Positions 24,199 to 33,319 of a stretch of DNA of 64,000 bases are shown piece after piece. The stretch is from JALORV01 sp963775635 (GTDB lineage Bacteria; Pseudomonadota; Gammaproteobacteria; Burkholderiales; Burkholderiaceae_F), in contig CAVZJO010000001.1 in the NCBI GenBank assembly GCA_963775635.1, positions 72,572 through 136,571 on the forward strand, in the 5' to 3' direction. The translations under genes were made by a program, and so were the position numbers. Every line of letters starts with the position of its first letter. Positions within the stretch are counted from its first letter, which is position 1. Under the pieces are notes generated by a model that saw only the letters and a list, made by a program, of their open reading frames with translations, was not told where the DNA came from and searched no databases.

Positions 24199-26409
24199 TC
24201 AGCGCCACGAATAGATGTAGCTGACTCCGACGTAGCCGACGTTCTGCTGCGGCTGCAGTTGCACCGTCGAGTTGTCGCTGTAGAGGAACGGCGTGCCGCC
24301 GTAGGCGTAGCCCCAATCGTCGTAGGTGAGGCGCTGGTAGGCCGCGTCGACGCGCAGCGCGGAGCGCTCGGTGAAATCGTAGGTGCCGTAGAGCCGCAGC
24401 TCGGTGCGCCGATAGACAATGTCCGGCAGTCCCCCGGTGACGGCAAGCAGCTCCGCGTTGCCCGCCGCCGGATTCGGGCCGAGCGTCTGCGAATACTTGT
24501 CGGTGGTGTTGATGTACGAAAGCATGCCGCCGAGCTTGAGTTTTTCCCCGACCTTGCCGGTGACGCCAATGCCGGCATCGAACGTGCTGTCCTCGAACGC
24601 GAGGATGTAGCCGGCGGGACGCGCCTGATTCAGCTTCTGGTTGCCGGTCGAAATGAAGCCGTTGATGGTCCACGCCTCGGACAGCGTGTAGGTGACGTCC
24701 AATGTATACAGGTCGAACTTGCTGTCCTGAAGCGCAAACTGCGTGGGCGCGTTGTAGTTGTCGTTGCCGTAGTCGATCGCGAACTGCAGCGACAAGGCGT
24801 CGGTCGCCATCCAGTTCAGCAGCAGGCGCACCGAGCTGCGATCGCGGTCGGCCATCGTCGGCATGTAGATGGCGTTCGGTCCCAGTTGCGTGGCGGGGTC
24901 GCTGACCGAAACGAGGCCAACGCCACTCGGCGCCGGCGCGAGCCAGTTCGAACCGTCGCGGGTACTGCCGAGGTAGCGGATCGAGCCGCTGATGCTTTCC
25001 GTCATGCTGCGCCGGACCTCGAACCACCAGCTCGTCTCGTCAGTCTTCTCGCGCAAGGCGCTGACTCCGGTGTAGGACGCGCTCGACGTATAGGAGCCCC
25101 TGTCGATCGAGCCCCAGCCCACGCCAGCCATGCCCTGGATCGCCCACGGGAAGCGGTACGTCGCCTCGAGCTTGGCGCTGTTGACCTCACGCGAGACCCT
25201 CTGGTTGGTCGAGATCGTCGTGCCGACCTGGTTGTACGGCACGATCGGCGTGTTGTCTTCGTTGTTCTGATAGCGGTATTCGCCCACCAGCGAGAGCTTC
25301 GGCAGCGGGTTCGCGATCAGGCGCACCTGGGCCAGGGTGCTCGTCACCTCACCGTCCAGATTGCCGACGCCCGCGGGCGCACCGGTCAGGCCGGCGCTGG
25401 CGAACTCCTGGTTCTGCGTCGTGCGCGAATACGCGAGCTTGAAGTTGCTCTTCAGCTCGGGCATGAAGGCGTAGGCGCCGGTCAGGTCGAAGTAGTTGAG
25501 GGAGTTGTCGGGCGACGAAGCAACCGGCTGCGACAGGTAGGACTGCACACCGGGCCCTGCAGGCAACGGCTGGCCGACCGCGTTGTTCAGCGTCGATGGC
25601 ACGCCCGGATTCAGCGCACCGAAGTTGTTCGACAGAAACGAGCCGTAGTAGCCGCCGCTCAGCTGCAGCTTCTGCCCTGCGTAGTTCAGTCGCGCGTCGA
25701 CTTGAGTGTGGTTGTAGTCGATCGGCAGCGGGTAGTACAGCACGCCGAAGCCGGCGGTCGATCCGGGCGTGAAGCTGCAGCCCGAGGACGTACCACCGGG
25801 GCAGACGTTGCCGATGCCGAAAAGCTGTGCACCGGTCTTGTTTTCGCTGCTGACCTTGGCCTCGAGCTGGTACTCCGGGCCGAACCACTTCGAGCCGTTG
25901 ATCCCGAAACTCTTGCGCTTCGTAGAAAGCTCGGTGTCGCCACCGCTGCTCGGACCGCCAAACAGGTATTGCGCGCTCGGCGTCGTCGTGCCGGTCCCCT
26001 GGACCGCTGTGTTCACTGTGTACGGATTGACGCGCCACAGTTCGTCGTAGACGGCGCCGAGCCCCCAATCGCCCTGACGTGTCCAGTTGAGTCCGATGTC
26101 GCGGGTCTGCAGCCCGAGGTTGTTGCCGACAATGTCGAGCCAGGTCCCGGTCGACGCATCGCGCCGGCTGTAGTCGAAATTCAGGATCCCGAAGACGTCC
26201 TGGTTGCGCATGCCGTTGTACTGGCCCCAGAACGCGCGGTCGGACTCGTTGCCCGACGCCGCCGATACACCGGCCTCGACCGAGGCCCGGGTCTCGACCG
26301 GAGACTTGGTCTCTTCCGTCTTTTCCTGTGCGTGTACACCGGCAAAGGCGGCGCACACCGCCAGGGCGATGGCGCTGCGGCTGAACGCGTGGACTTGTTC
26401 TTGTCTCAT
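24199..26409 (-). CDS. mtrB: MtrB/PioB-family decaheme-associated outer-membrane barrel
   Basis: 736 residues with a signal peptide (cleavage near GVHAQ, residue 28). The rest is long runs of alternating beta strands with short turns, ending in an aromatic-rich strand (GVSYIYSWR) as in outer-membrane barrels. Family landmarks include FWGQYNGMRNQDVFGILNF near the N-terminus, and lengths of 650-750 are normal. The N-terminal CxxC of Shewanella MtrB is absent; the only two Cys are in a loop (about 205-215). It forms the sheath through which the periplasmic decaheme MtrA meets the surface cytochrome. It lies 15 bp after the mtrA-like gene, on the same strand. Confidence 0.88.
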   Translation of the reverse strand: MRQEQVHAFSRSAIALAVCAAFAGVHAQEKTEETKSPVETRASVEAGVSAASGNESDRAFWGQYNGMRNQDVFGILNFDYSRRDASTGTWLDIVGNNLGLQTRDIGLNWTRQGDWGLGAVYDELWRVNPYTVNTAVQGTGTTTPSAQYLFGGPSSGGDTELSTKRKSFGINGSKWFGPEYQLEAKVSSENKTGAQLFGIGNVCPGGTSSGCSFTPGSTAGFGVLYYPLPIDYNHTQVDARLNYAGQKLQLSGGYYGSFLSNNFGALNPGVPSTLNNAVGQPLPAGPGVQSYLSQPVASSPDNSLNYFDLTGAYAFMPELKSNFKLAYSRTTQNQEFASAGLTGAPAGVGNLDGEVTSTLAQVRLIANPLPKLSLVGEYRYQNNEDNTPIVPYNQVGTTISTNQRVSREVNSAKLEATYRFPWAIQGMAGVGWGSIDRGSYTSSASYTGVSALREKTDETSWWFEVRRSMTESISGSIRYLGSTRDGSNWLAPAPSGVGLVSVSDPATQLGPNAIYMPTMADRDRSSVRLLLNWMATDALSLQFAIDYGNDNYNAPTQFALQDSKFDLYTLDVTYTLSEAWTINGFISTGNQKLNQARPAGYILAFEDSTFDAGIGVTGKVGEKLKLGGMLSYINTTDKYSQTLGPNPAAGNAELLAVTGGLPDIVYRRTELRLYGTYDFTERSALRVDAAYQRLTYDDWGYAYGGTPFLYSDNSTVQLQPQQNVGYVGVSYIYSWR

Positions 26410-26424
26410 GGCGTCACTCCCGGC

Positions 26425-27385
26425 TTAGCGGAACAGGTTCGACGGCACCGGCGCCCGCGCGCCAGGATTGTTTGAGCCGTGCACCTGCGTGTGACAGTTC
26501 AGGCAGCTGCGTCCCTGCCAGATGTTCACGGTGTTGATCCCGCCCGACAGCGGCGTCACGGCCGACACCGTCTGCGGCGGCACCGCCGGCGGGAGCACGC
26601 CCGGTTGCCCGCGCAACGCGCCGACGCCACCCGCCGTGTGCGGGGTATGGCATTGGTTGCACAGGATCGGATCGCGCGCCTTCAGCATGCCCGCGATGTT
26701 GCTGCCGTGCGGGTTATGGCAGCTGGCGCAGTTGTCTTGCACCGGCTGATGGTTCTGCACGTACGGCCCGCGCTTTTCCGCGTGGCACAGGTAGCAGGTG
26801 CCGTTGACGGTGTCCCGCTTCACCAAGTGTCGGGCCGGCCGAGCCGTGGACCGAGTGGCAGTCCGAACAGGTCACCTTGCCTTCCTGGATCGGATGGCGC
26901 CACGGCCGGCTCACCAGCACACGCACGTCCTTGTGGCATGCAAAGCAGACGGTCGGCTGCTCGGCCTTGTTGAACACGTGGTCCTTGTTGACGTGGATCG
27001 TGTGGCAGTTGGTGCACGCCACGCCCGACTGCGGATGCGTGCTGCCCGCCCACAGCAGCACCTGCTTCGGCGTCACGGCGGTATGGCAAGCGAGGCACAC
27101 GGTGCTGGCTTCTTCGCCCGTCAGCGCGCCTTGGCCGCGGAATCGTTGATCGGGCTTGGCCTCACCCGGATTCTCCGCGTGCTTCTCGCTGATCCCGTGG
27201 CAGCCGATGCAGCCGACATTGCGCTGGTCGGCCGCGAGCGCGTGCGGGCGCCGTGACATCGCCTCGTAGGCGGCCCCGTGGCACACCAAGCACTTGGCCG
27301 ATAGCTCTTCGGCGGCGGCCCACCCGTCGCCCGCCCAGCCGAGCAGGATCACAAGGGCAGCCACCAACGCGCTTCTTGTTCGCAT
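26425..27385 (-). CDS. mtrA: MtrA/DmsE-type periplasmic decaheme cytochrome, one frameshift
   Basis: About 319 residues when the extra base in the AA pair at 26825-26826 is removed, giving the junction SAGPTL-VKRDTVNG. The ATG at 27385 follows GGAGGGGG; the signal peptide ends near GWAAA. Ten CxxCH sites are seen: CLVCH, CIGCH, CLACH, CTNCH, CFACH and CSDCH before the frameshift, then CYLCH, CASCH, CNQCH and CLNCH after it. Ten evenly spaced hemes in a chain of about 320 residues is the MtrA/DmsE/PioA pattern: a heme wire inserted into the MtrB barrel. Neighbours on both sides (mtrB-like, OmcA/MtrC-like) support the role. Confidence 0.88.
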
Positions 27386-27454
27386 CCGAACCCCCTCCAG
27401 AATCCTCCGACGCGCTGCTCCGTGCGGCTTGCGCCGCGCCCGGCGCAGCACGCC

Positions 27455-30055
27455 CTACTTCTGTCCGTGCACGATGTCGACTCCGCGCGCTAGCCCCGGT
27501 GCGTGGCAGTCGGCGCAGGTCTCCTGCGTCTGGAACGACTGCGCCTGCGTCGCGTTGCCGAACGACGCCCCGCCGCTTCCCACCACGTGATTCATCGCGT
27601 TGGTCGAGTCGTGGCACGCGGTGCAGGTCGCCGCCTTCGGCGTGATCACCAGCCATTTCAGCGGATCGATTTCGACCGTCAGCGGCGTTGCGGAGCCGAG
27701 CAGCGGCTTCGCGACGACCGTTCCGATCGGACCGCGATCCTGCTTCCAAGAGTCGTTTACATGGCAGCCATTGCAGTCGAGACCGACCGCCGGGTAGGCG
27801 ACCTCCGCCGCGTAATTCGTCACGTCGGATCCGAGTGGGGTGCCCGCCGGGACCGCGGTGGTCGTCGCGAACGGTATTGCGGGCGTTCCTAGCGGCGCAG
27901 CCGAGGACGATCCGCTGGTGAAGCCGCCGGCGGCGCCGAGGAGGCCGTCCTTGCCGAAGGCTCCGATCACGGCATTGTCGTGCGTGAACGGATGGTTCCG
28001 CTTCGAACTGCCGTGGATCCCGTGGATCATGCGCTTGAACGAGTAGTTTTCGGAGAGCGCCAACCCGTTCGTCATCACCGTCGACGAGAAGCGGTTCTGG
28101 TCGTGACACAGCACGCAGACTTCCACCGTGTTGCGCGCCCCGCCATGGAATGCGTTGGCCTTCGTGTTCGAGCCCGTCGTCGTCCCGAGCGCACCGTGGC
28201 AGACGTTACACTTCTCGTTGGCGACGACCTGGCGCCGCGGATTCAACGCGCCCGACAGCACGACGTCGGCAAAGGTGTGCTGCACGACGACGCTGACGAA
28301 CTCGGTCGGTGTCACCGGCGGCCGCGGATCGGACGCCGACTTCACCTCGAGCTTCTGCTCCTTGACCTGACCGACGCCGACGATACGAGCGGTACCCTGC
28401 GCCACCGCGGTCGCCGAGTCGGCCGGCAGCGGGATGTCGACCATGTACTTGTTGGTGCCGTCGTTCGTGCCCCGGTACAGGTACGCGTTGGCCGAACTGC
28501 CACCGTTGTTGTAGGCGGTGAACTCGGTGACCGCGGTCGGCTGCCCGACCAGGTTCTGGTAGGCGAGGTAAAAGCGCAGGTTGCCGAATTGCGTGTTGTT
28601 CGTTCCGCTCGGCGGTGCGCACACGTTCGGGGCGGGGAACGTGCAGTCCGGCGTGATCAGGTTGTAACGCGCGTTATTGTTGGTCGGGTCGGACACGAAG
28701 TAGGTGACCGTCACCGTGCGCGCTCCGGCGTTAAATGTGGCGCTCTCGATGTTGACCTTGTACTTGGCGGCGTTCTCTTCGTTCTGGTTGAAGTGCACCC
28801 GCTCAGGCGAGACCGACTTTCCGGCCTGGTGACATTCGGCGCAGCTGCCGTTCGGAATGTCCTTCGGCTTGCCGCTTGGTCCAACGATCACCAGCGCATA
28901 GTCGGTGTGGGAGGCGTCCCACGCCGATCCGGGATTGTTGGCGTGACACGTCAGGCACGACTCCTTGGTTGGCCGTGTCTTCCAGTTGTCGCCCTGCGGC
29001 GTCTTCGGATTGGCTCCACTGTGGCAGACCGTGCAGTTGCGCAGGTCCTGCGGGAAACCGACCTCGGCATAGTCATGCTTCTCGCTCCTGAAGCCCCAGA
29101 TCACGTAGTCCTCGCCGCCCTCGCTGTCATCGAGCTTCTGCTTCAGCAAGCGGCCCGAATGGATCTTGTGCACCATCGTCTGCATCGTCAGCACGTTGCC
29201 GCTGTTGGCGTCGGTCGTGCCGGGGTTGTGGCACATCACGCAGAACTGCGTGTCGACGCGTCCGCCGCCGTGCAGCGCCAGCTTGTCGTGGCAGGCGTTG
29301 CATGAACTCACGTCGGCCATCACTCGCGTCTGATTCGGATCGGTCACCGCGACCGACCTTCCGTTGGCGTCGAACGTGACATCGAAATACGGATTGACGA
29401 GCACGGTCGCGCCGGCAGCGTTGGTATAGCTGAGCTGGATCGCGATGCGGTGCGTGCGGTTCGGCTCGAAAAAGACGCCATTGGTCTTGTTCAGATCGGT
29501 GATGTCGGTGCTGAACGTGTATGTGTAATAGCCGTCCGCATTGAAGACGAGCTGGTTGGCCTGGCTGGCCGGCTTGGGATCGCTGGTCGCCTGCGTGGCG
29601 GAGGCCAGCACCGGCGTGCCTCCAGGCCCGGAGCCGACCGCGTTGCTGCCCGTGGTGGTCTCGGTCCGGTAGACGTAGTTCTCCCACCGGTCGATTTCGC
29701 CGTTGGGGCCCGGAACCAGCTTTGCGATCGCCAAACTCACGTTGCTCAGCGTCAGTCCCTGCTTGACCACACCGTCGGAGAACACCGTGAAGTTCACGAT
29801 CGGCGGACTGGTCACGATCACAGCCGCGACGCCGTTGTCCTGCAGCACCTTGAACGCCGACGATGAATTGGCCGAAGTGTCGTTCGCCGGGTTGGCCGCG
29901 GCTGACGCGATCGCTTGCGACAGCGCGGTGCCCGTGCTGGGCAGCGGCGCCGGCGCGGGCGTGGCTAGGCCGCCGCCGTCGTTGCCGCCACCGCAGCCGG
30001 ACAGTGCAATCAGCACCAGGGCCGCTGCCACGCACCACGCGATCAAACGCTTCAT
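27455..30055 (-). CDS. OmcA/MtrC-family decaheme lipoprotein
   Basis: 866 residues from ATG 30055, which has GAGGGAG upstream. A lipobox (IALSGC, about residue 20) is followed by GGGNDGGG, so the mature protein is probably a lipid-anchored outer-membrane protein exposed at the surface. Ten CxxCH sites are grouped as five plus five (CNACH, CVMCH, CTVCH, CLTCH, CAECH; then CNVCH, CVLCH, CNGCH, CTACH, CADCH), with beta-rich domains before and between them, as in the four-domain MtrC/OmcA structures. It would pass electrons between MtrAB and extracellular minerals, shuttles or partner cells. It lies 11 bp after the HhH gene and 69 bp before mtrA. Confidence 0.9.
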   Translation of the reverse strand: MKRLIAWCVAAALVLIALSGCGGGNDGGGLATPAPAPLPSTGTALSQAIASAAANPANDTSANSSSAFKVLQDNGVAAVIVTSPPIVNFTVFSDGVVKQGLTLSNVSLAIAKLVPGPNGEIDRWENYVYRTETTTGSNAVGSGPGGTPVLASATQATSDPKPASQANQLVFNADGYYTYTFSTDITDLNKTNGVFFEPNRTHRIAIQLSYTNAAGATVLVNPYFDVTFDANGRSVAVTDPNQTRVMADVSSCNACHDKLALHGGGRVDTQFCVMCHNPGTTDANSGNVLTMQTMVHKIHSGRLLKQKLDDSEGGEDYVIWGFRSEKHDYAEVGFPQDLRNCTVCHSGANPKTPQGDNWKTRPTKESCLTCHANNPGSAWDASHTDYALVIVGPSGKPKDIPNGSCAECHQAGKSVSPERVHFNQNEENAAKYKVNIESATFNAGARTVTVTYFVSDPTNNNARYNLITPDCTFPAPNVCAPPSGTNNTQFGNLRFYLAYQNLVGQPTAVTEFTAYNNGGSSANAYLYRGTNDGTNKYMVDIPLPADSATAVAQGTARIVGVGQVKEQKLEVKSASDPRPPVTPTEFVSVVVQHTFADVVLSGALNPRRQVVANEKCNVCHGALGTTTGSNTKANAFHGGARNTVEVCVLCHDQNRFSSTVMTNGLALSENYSFKRMIHGIHGSSKRNHPFTHDNAVIGAFGKDGLLGAAGGFTSGSSSAAPLGTPAIPFATTTAVPAGTPLGSDVTNYAAEVAYPAVGLDCNGCHVNDSWKQDRGPIGTVVAKPLLGSATPLTVEIDPLKWLVITPKAATCTACHDSTNAMNHVVGSGGASFGNATQAQSFQTQETCADCHAPGLARGVDIVHGQK

Positions 30056-30066
30056 GGACGACTCCC

Positions 30067-30432
30067 TCACTTCTTCGGTGCCGCCTGGCGCGGCGTTTGC
30101 AGTTCGACCTTGTGCTTGACGGCGTGGTACACGCCCTCGGGCAGTCCAGCCTTGGTCACGAGCTCCCCCTTTGCCTTGTAAGGCCGGTACGCGATGACTT
30201 GCTTCGCCTCGGCTTCGCCAAGGGGCAGCGTCCGCAACTCGGAGAGCGTTGCATTATTGATATCGATCTTCTCCTGCGGCTTCGGCGGGGGCTTTTTCGC
30301 GGCTGCCGGCGCAGCCGGCTGGGATGTGGCCGGTCCTGGTGACTGTGACAAGGCTGGTACGGCCAACAGTGTCAACACGCATGCGACGCTCAGGCGAGCC
30401 GCACGGCCCCTTCTACCGCGTTCGCACTTCAA
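30067..30432 (-). CDS. exported ComEA-like helix-hairpin-helix protein
   Basis: About 121 residues. No ATG follows the terminator upstream; the best start is TTG 30432, preceded by CGGAG at a spacing of about 6 nt, followed by a basic N-terminus and a signal peptide (LSVACVLTLLAVPALSQ). After a Pro/Ala/Lys linker comes a ComEA-type helix-hairpin-helix module (IDINNATLSELRTLPLGEAEAKQVIAYRPY). ComEA proteins bind DNA in the periplasm during uptake; what one does between two decaheme cytochrome genes is unknown. It is the first gene after the terminator, so it probably starts the transcript for the decaheme lipoprotein, mtrA and mtrB. Confidence 0.7.
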   Translation of the reverse strand: MKCERGRRGRAARLSVACVLTLLAVPALSQSPGPATSQPAAPAAAKKPPPKPQEKIDINNATLSELRTLPLGEAEAKQVIAYRPYKAKGELVTKAGLPEGVYHAVKHKVELQTPRQAAPKK

Positions 30433-30511
30433 CTCGATCTCCGTGGGTTTCTTTGAGCTTCTATTGCTATCGCCCGCCCGAACCTTACCTCTGTCCGGAG
30501 CGCCTTTCCAC

Positions 30512-30547
30512 AAAAAAGAACCCGGCAGCGCTTCCGCTACCGGGTTC
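30512..30547 (-). terminator. rho-independent terminator after the collagen-like decaheme gene
   Basis: GAACCCGG (30518-30525) pairs with CCGGGTTC (30540-30547) around a 14-base partly paired loop, and six T follow on the minus strand (A-run at 30512-30517). It lies 31 bp after the stop of the upstream decaheme gene, so that gene is probably a separate transcript. Confidence 0.8.
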
Positions 30548-30577
30548 CTGCGGTTGCCCGCGGTGAGCGCTAGCGGC

Positions 30578-33319
30578 TTACCGCTCGTGCACCGCCTTGA
30601 TGTCAGCGAGCTTCCCAGTCGCGTGGCAGATGAAGCACTGCTCGGTGGCCGCAATCGCTGTGGTGCGCGTGCCGTAGAACGTTCCACCGTTCGCCGTCAT
30701 GTGGCTGATTGCGAGGTTCGAGTCATGGCACGACGAGCAGACCGTCACGGTCGGCGAGGTCACGAGGTTTGCGGGATCACCGACGACACCATAGTTACCA
30801 GGAGGAGCCCACGGTGAGAGGCCGGGGTCGCCCGCCGTGATCGTTTCCTCGGCCGTCAGCCGCATCAGCCGCTTGTCGGTCTGGTCGGCACCCAAGCCAA
30901 CCGCATCAGCCGAAGCACTGTTCGAGAAGTCGTACGACCCCGGAACATGGCACTGCTCGCAACGCGCCAGGACGCCCGGATACTTGATATGCGACCAGTC
31001 GACGCCGTGGTAGTTGTAGTCAACGGTGCGCTTGGCGCCACCATGGATGGCGTGCACGAAGGCCGTCGAGTCAACCGACCAACCCGTGTTTGAAAGGTTC
31101 GGGTTGTGGCACCACGAGCAGGTCGTCCCGTCGTTGCGCTGCCCGCCATGGAACGTGGTATCGCTGAACGCGCCAAGTTCCTGGTGGCACGACGTGCAGC
31201 GCGCATCCTCGACGATCGCGCGGCGGGCCGTGAAGTTCGTCGCGAGCTTCTGGGCGTTCGGCGCGATGACGATGAGGCCGCCGGTGGGGCTGGTCTGGTT
31301 CGGGTTGTCGAGGCCCGAGCCGTCGGGAACCGGATAGCCCGGCAGGTTGGTCTGCGTCAGCGGCAGCGAGCTGGTCAGACTGTACGAGTAGCCGATGCCG
31401 CCGTACAGCATCACTGCTCCGACCGGAACCACGGTGGTGGTGCGTGTGGCCACGAAGTAGCCTGCGTCGGCGCCGGAACCGGCCACGAGCGTCCCGTTGG
31501 CGTTGGTCCCAGCCCAGGCGGTGCGCAAATACACGTTCGACGACTTGTTGAAGTCGACCGGCGCGGTCACCTCGTCCTGCGGTTCTGCCCAGACGAACTG
31601 CGCGCTCGGCGACCCCATGAAGTTGGCGAACATTTCCGGCTGCCCGGTCGCCGGATTGGCCGGCGCCGTCGCAAAGTCGAGGATCGGCGTGACGACGTCG
31701 TCCATCTTCACGCGGAACACGATCTCCGGATTGCGCATGGCGTTCAGCCGCACTTCCTTGATCTCGTACGTCACCTTGATCGCCCCGGCCGGCAAACGAG
31801 CATGGTTGGTAGCGATCCACGCCGCGTTGGTGCGGGAGTCGCCGGGGTCCACATGCAGGATGCTGCCCTTGTTGGGCGGGGTGATCGGCTTGTGCGCCAG
31901 GTCCGGATCGCCAGGGGCGCCCGGGTTGTGGCACGAGGAGTTCAAGCACGTTCCGTCGATTGATTTTTCCGGGTGAGCCTTGCCGAAGAAACCGGTGGAC
32001 TGCGTCAGGCCCTCGCGCTTGTCCGCCAGCGTCAGCCCCAAGCCCGTGTCGAAATCGATGCCGTCATGGCACGAACCGCAAGCCAGCCGGTTCGCGTTGG
32101 TCTTCCACAGCGAGGCCTGAGGCAGTGGCGTCCCGCCGGTAGTCTTGCCGGTCGAGTCATGGCATTTGTCGCAGTTGCGAACGTCTTGCGAGTAGGCACC
32201 CTTGTCGAACTCCACGCCACCGTAGTCATATTCGGTCTTCGTCAAGACACCGGCGCCGTGGATCTTATGGATGAAGTTCGGCGCGTTGCCGACCGTCCGG
32301 CCGTCGACCACGTTCGTGCTGCCTGAGAATTCCCGCGTTGCCGGGTCATACGTTGCTTCCGTCCGGCCATAGCGGCGCTGGTCGGTATGGCAAATGACGC
32401 AGTATTCGATGTTGTTGCGGCCGCCGCCATGGAAGTCGAGAGAGGCTCCCTCCCCACCTGGAAGTCCGCCCAGCGTGCTGTGGCAGGACTCGCAGTTGGC
32501 GTTCGCGACCATCTTCCGATTCGCATCCGCGGCCGGCGCTTGCCCCGTAGCGGGAACGAAGTCATAAATGACGTCGACCGGTTTCTGCAGCGGCACGCCC
32601 TGGACGGACTGAACGCCATTCGGCGTGTTGGTGCCTGTGCCCGGCGCGTTGCCCGAGATCTGGATCGTCAGGCGGTGCGTTGCGTTGGCGTCATACGTCA
32701 GATCGCCGAGATCGGCCTTGTTGTTCGGAGCGGCGACCGTCATCGCGTCGACCTGAGCCTTGATGCCCGGAACATCGCGATAGAACGTGTAGGTGTAGCT
32801 GCCGTCCTTGTTGTCAACCAGCGTACCCGTGCTGTCGGTCGACGGACGCGACGGGGCTGCCGCCGCCGTCGTCGTCGGCACCGTTGTCACGATGTAGTTG
32901 ACCCATTTGCTCGGCGTGCCGCCGGATCCCGGCACCAGCTTCGCGAGCGCGAATGCGAGGTTTGGATAGCTCGCTACGGTCGCGGTCGAACTCTTAGACG
33001 TGCTGCCGAAACCGATGACCGGTGCGCCCTGCGCTGTCGCGAGTTTGAAGTTGACGACCGGCGGGCTGGCAATTGTCACGCTCGTGACGGTGGACCCGCT
33101 CAGATCAAGCGCCGCGAACTCTGCCGCCGGCGTCGACGGCGTAATGACGACCCCTGCCCCTCCTGAAGGTCCCGGAGGTCCCGGGGGTCCGGCGGGCCCA
33201 GGCGCACCGGGTGCACCGGCCGGTCCCGGCGGGCCTGCCGAGCCGTCATCTCCTCCGCAGCCTCCCAGCACGGCGCCGACCATCACCGCCGCGCTCAATA
33301 CTGTTCGCCAATTTCTCAT
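30578..33319 (-). CDS. OmcA/MtrC-family decaheme lipoprotein with collagen-like spacer
   Basis: 913 residues; ATG 33319 follows GAGGAG. The lipobox AVLGGC (about residue 21) is followed at once by a Gly-x-y run with many Pro (about residues 27-53, for example GPPGPAGAPGAPGPAG), a collagen-like triplet stretch. Ten heme sites follow: CESCH, CVICH, CDKCH, CGSCH, then CLNSSCH (a CX4CH site), CTSCH, CSWCH, CEQCH, CSSCH and CFICH. The layout is the usual beta-heme-beta-heme plan of surface decaheme cytochromes. The protein should be a cell-surface electron exit or entry point. It is transcribed first in this cluster and has its own terminator. Confidence 0.9.
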   Translation of the reverse strand: MRNWRTVLSAAVMVGAVLGGCGGDDGSAGPPGPAGAPGAPGPAGPPGPPGPSGGAGVVITPSTPAAEFAALDLSGSTVTSVTIASPPVVNFKLATAQGAPVIGFGSTSKSSTATVASYPNLAFALAKLVPGSGGTPSKWVNYIVTTVPTTTAAAAPSRPSTDSTGTLVDNKDGSYTYTFYRDVPGIKAQVDAMTVAAPNNKADLGDLTYDANATHRLTIQISGNAPGTGTNTPNGVQSVQGVPLQKPVDVIYDFVPATGQAPAADANRKMVANANCESCHSTLGGLPGGEGASLDFHGGGRNNIEYCVICHTDQRRYGRTEATYDPATREFSGSTNVVDGRTVGNAPNFIHKIHGAGVLTKTEYDYGGVEFDKGAYSQDVRNCDKCHDSTGKTTGGTPLPQASLWKTNANRLACGSCHDGIDFDTGLGLTLADKREGLTQSTGFFGKAHPEKSIDGTCLNSSCHNPGAPGDPDLAHKPITPPNKGSILHVDPGDSRTNAAWIATNHARLPAGAIKVTYEIKEVRLNAMRNPEIVFRVKMDDVVTPILDFATAPANPATGQPEMFANFMGSPSAQFVWAEPQDEVTAPVDFNKSSNVYLRTAWAGTNANGTLVAGSGADAGYFVATRTTTVVPVGAVMLYGGIGYSYSLTSSLPLTQTNLPGYPVPDGSGLDNPNQTSPTGGLIVIAPNAQKLATNFTARRAIVEDARCTSCHQELGAFSDTTFHGGQRNDGTTCSWCHNPNLSNTGWSVDSTAFVHAIHGGAKRTVDYNYHGVDWSHIKYPGVLARCEQCHVPGSYDFSNSASADAVGLGADQTDKRLMRLTAEETITAGDPGLSPWAPPGNYGVVGDPANLVTSPTVTVCSSCHDSNLAISHMTANGGTFYGTRTTAIAATEQCFICHATGKLADIKAVHER

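Noticed and set aside
24142..26475. 777-codon open frame on the plus strand opposite the mtrB-like gene
   Set aside because: Shadow frame in high-GC DNA: arginine-rich, no domain, no SD, and fully antisense to a gene with clear family identity.
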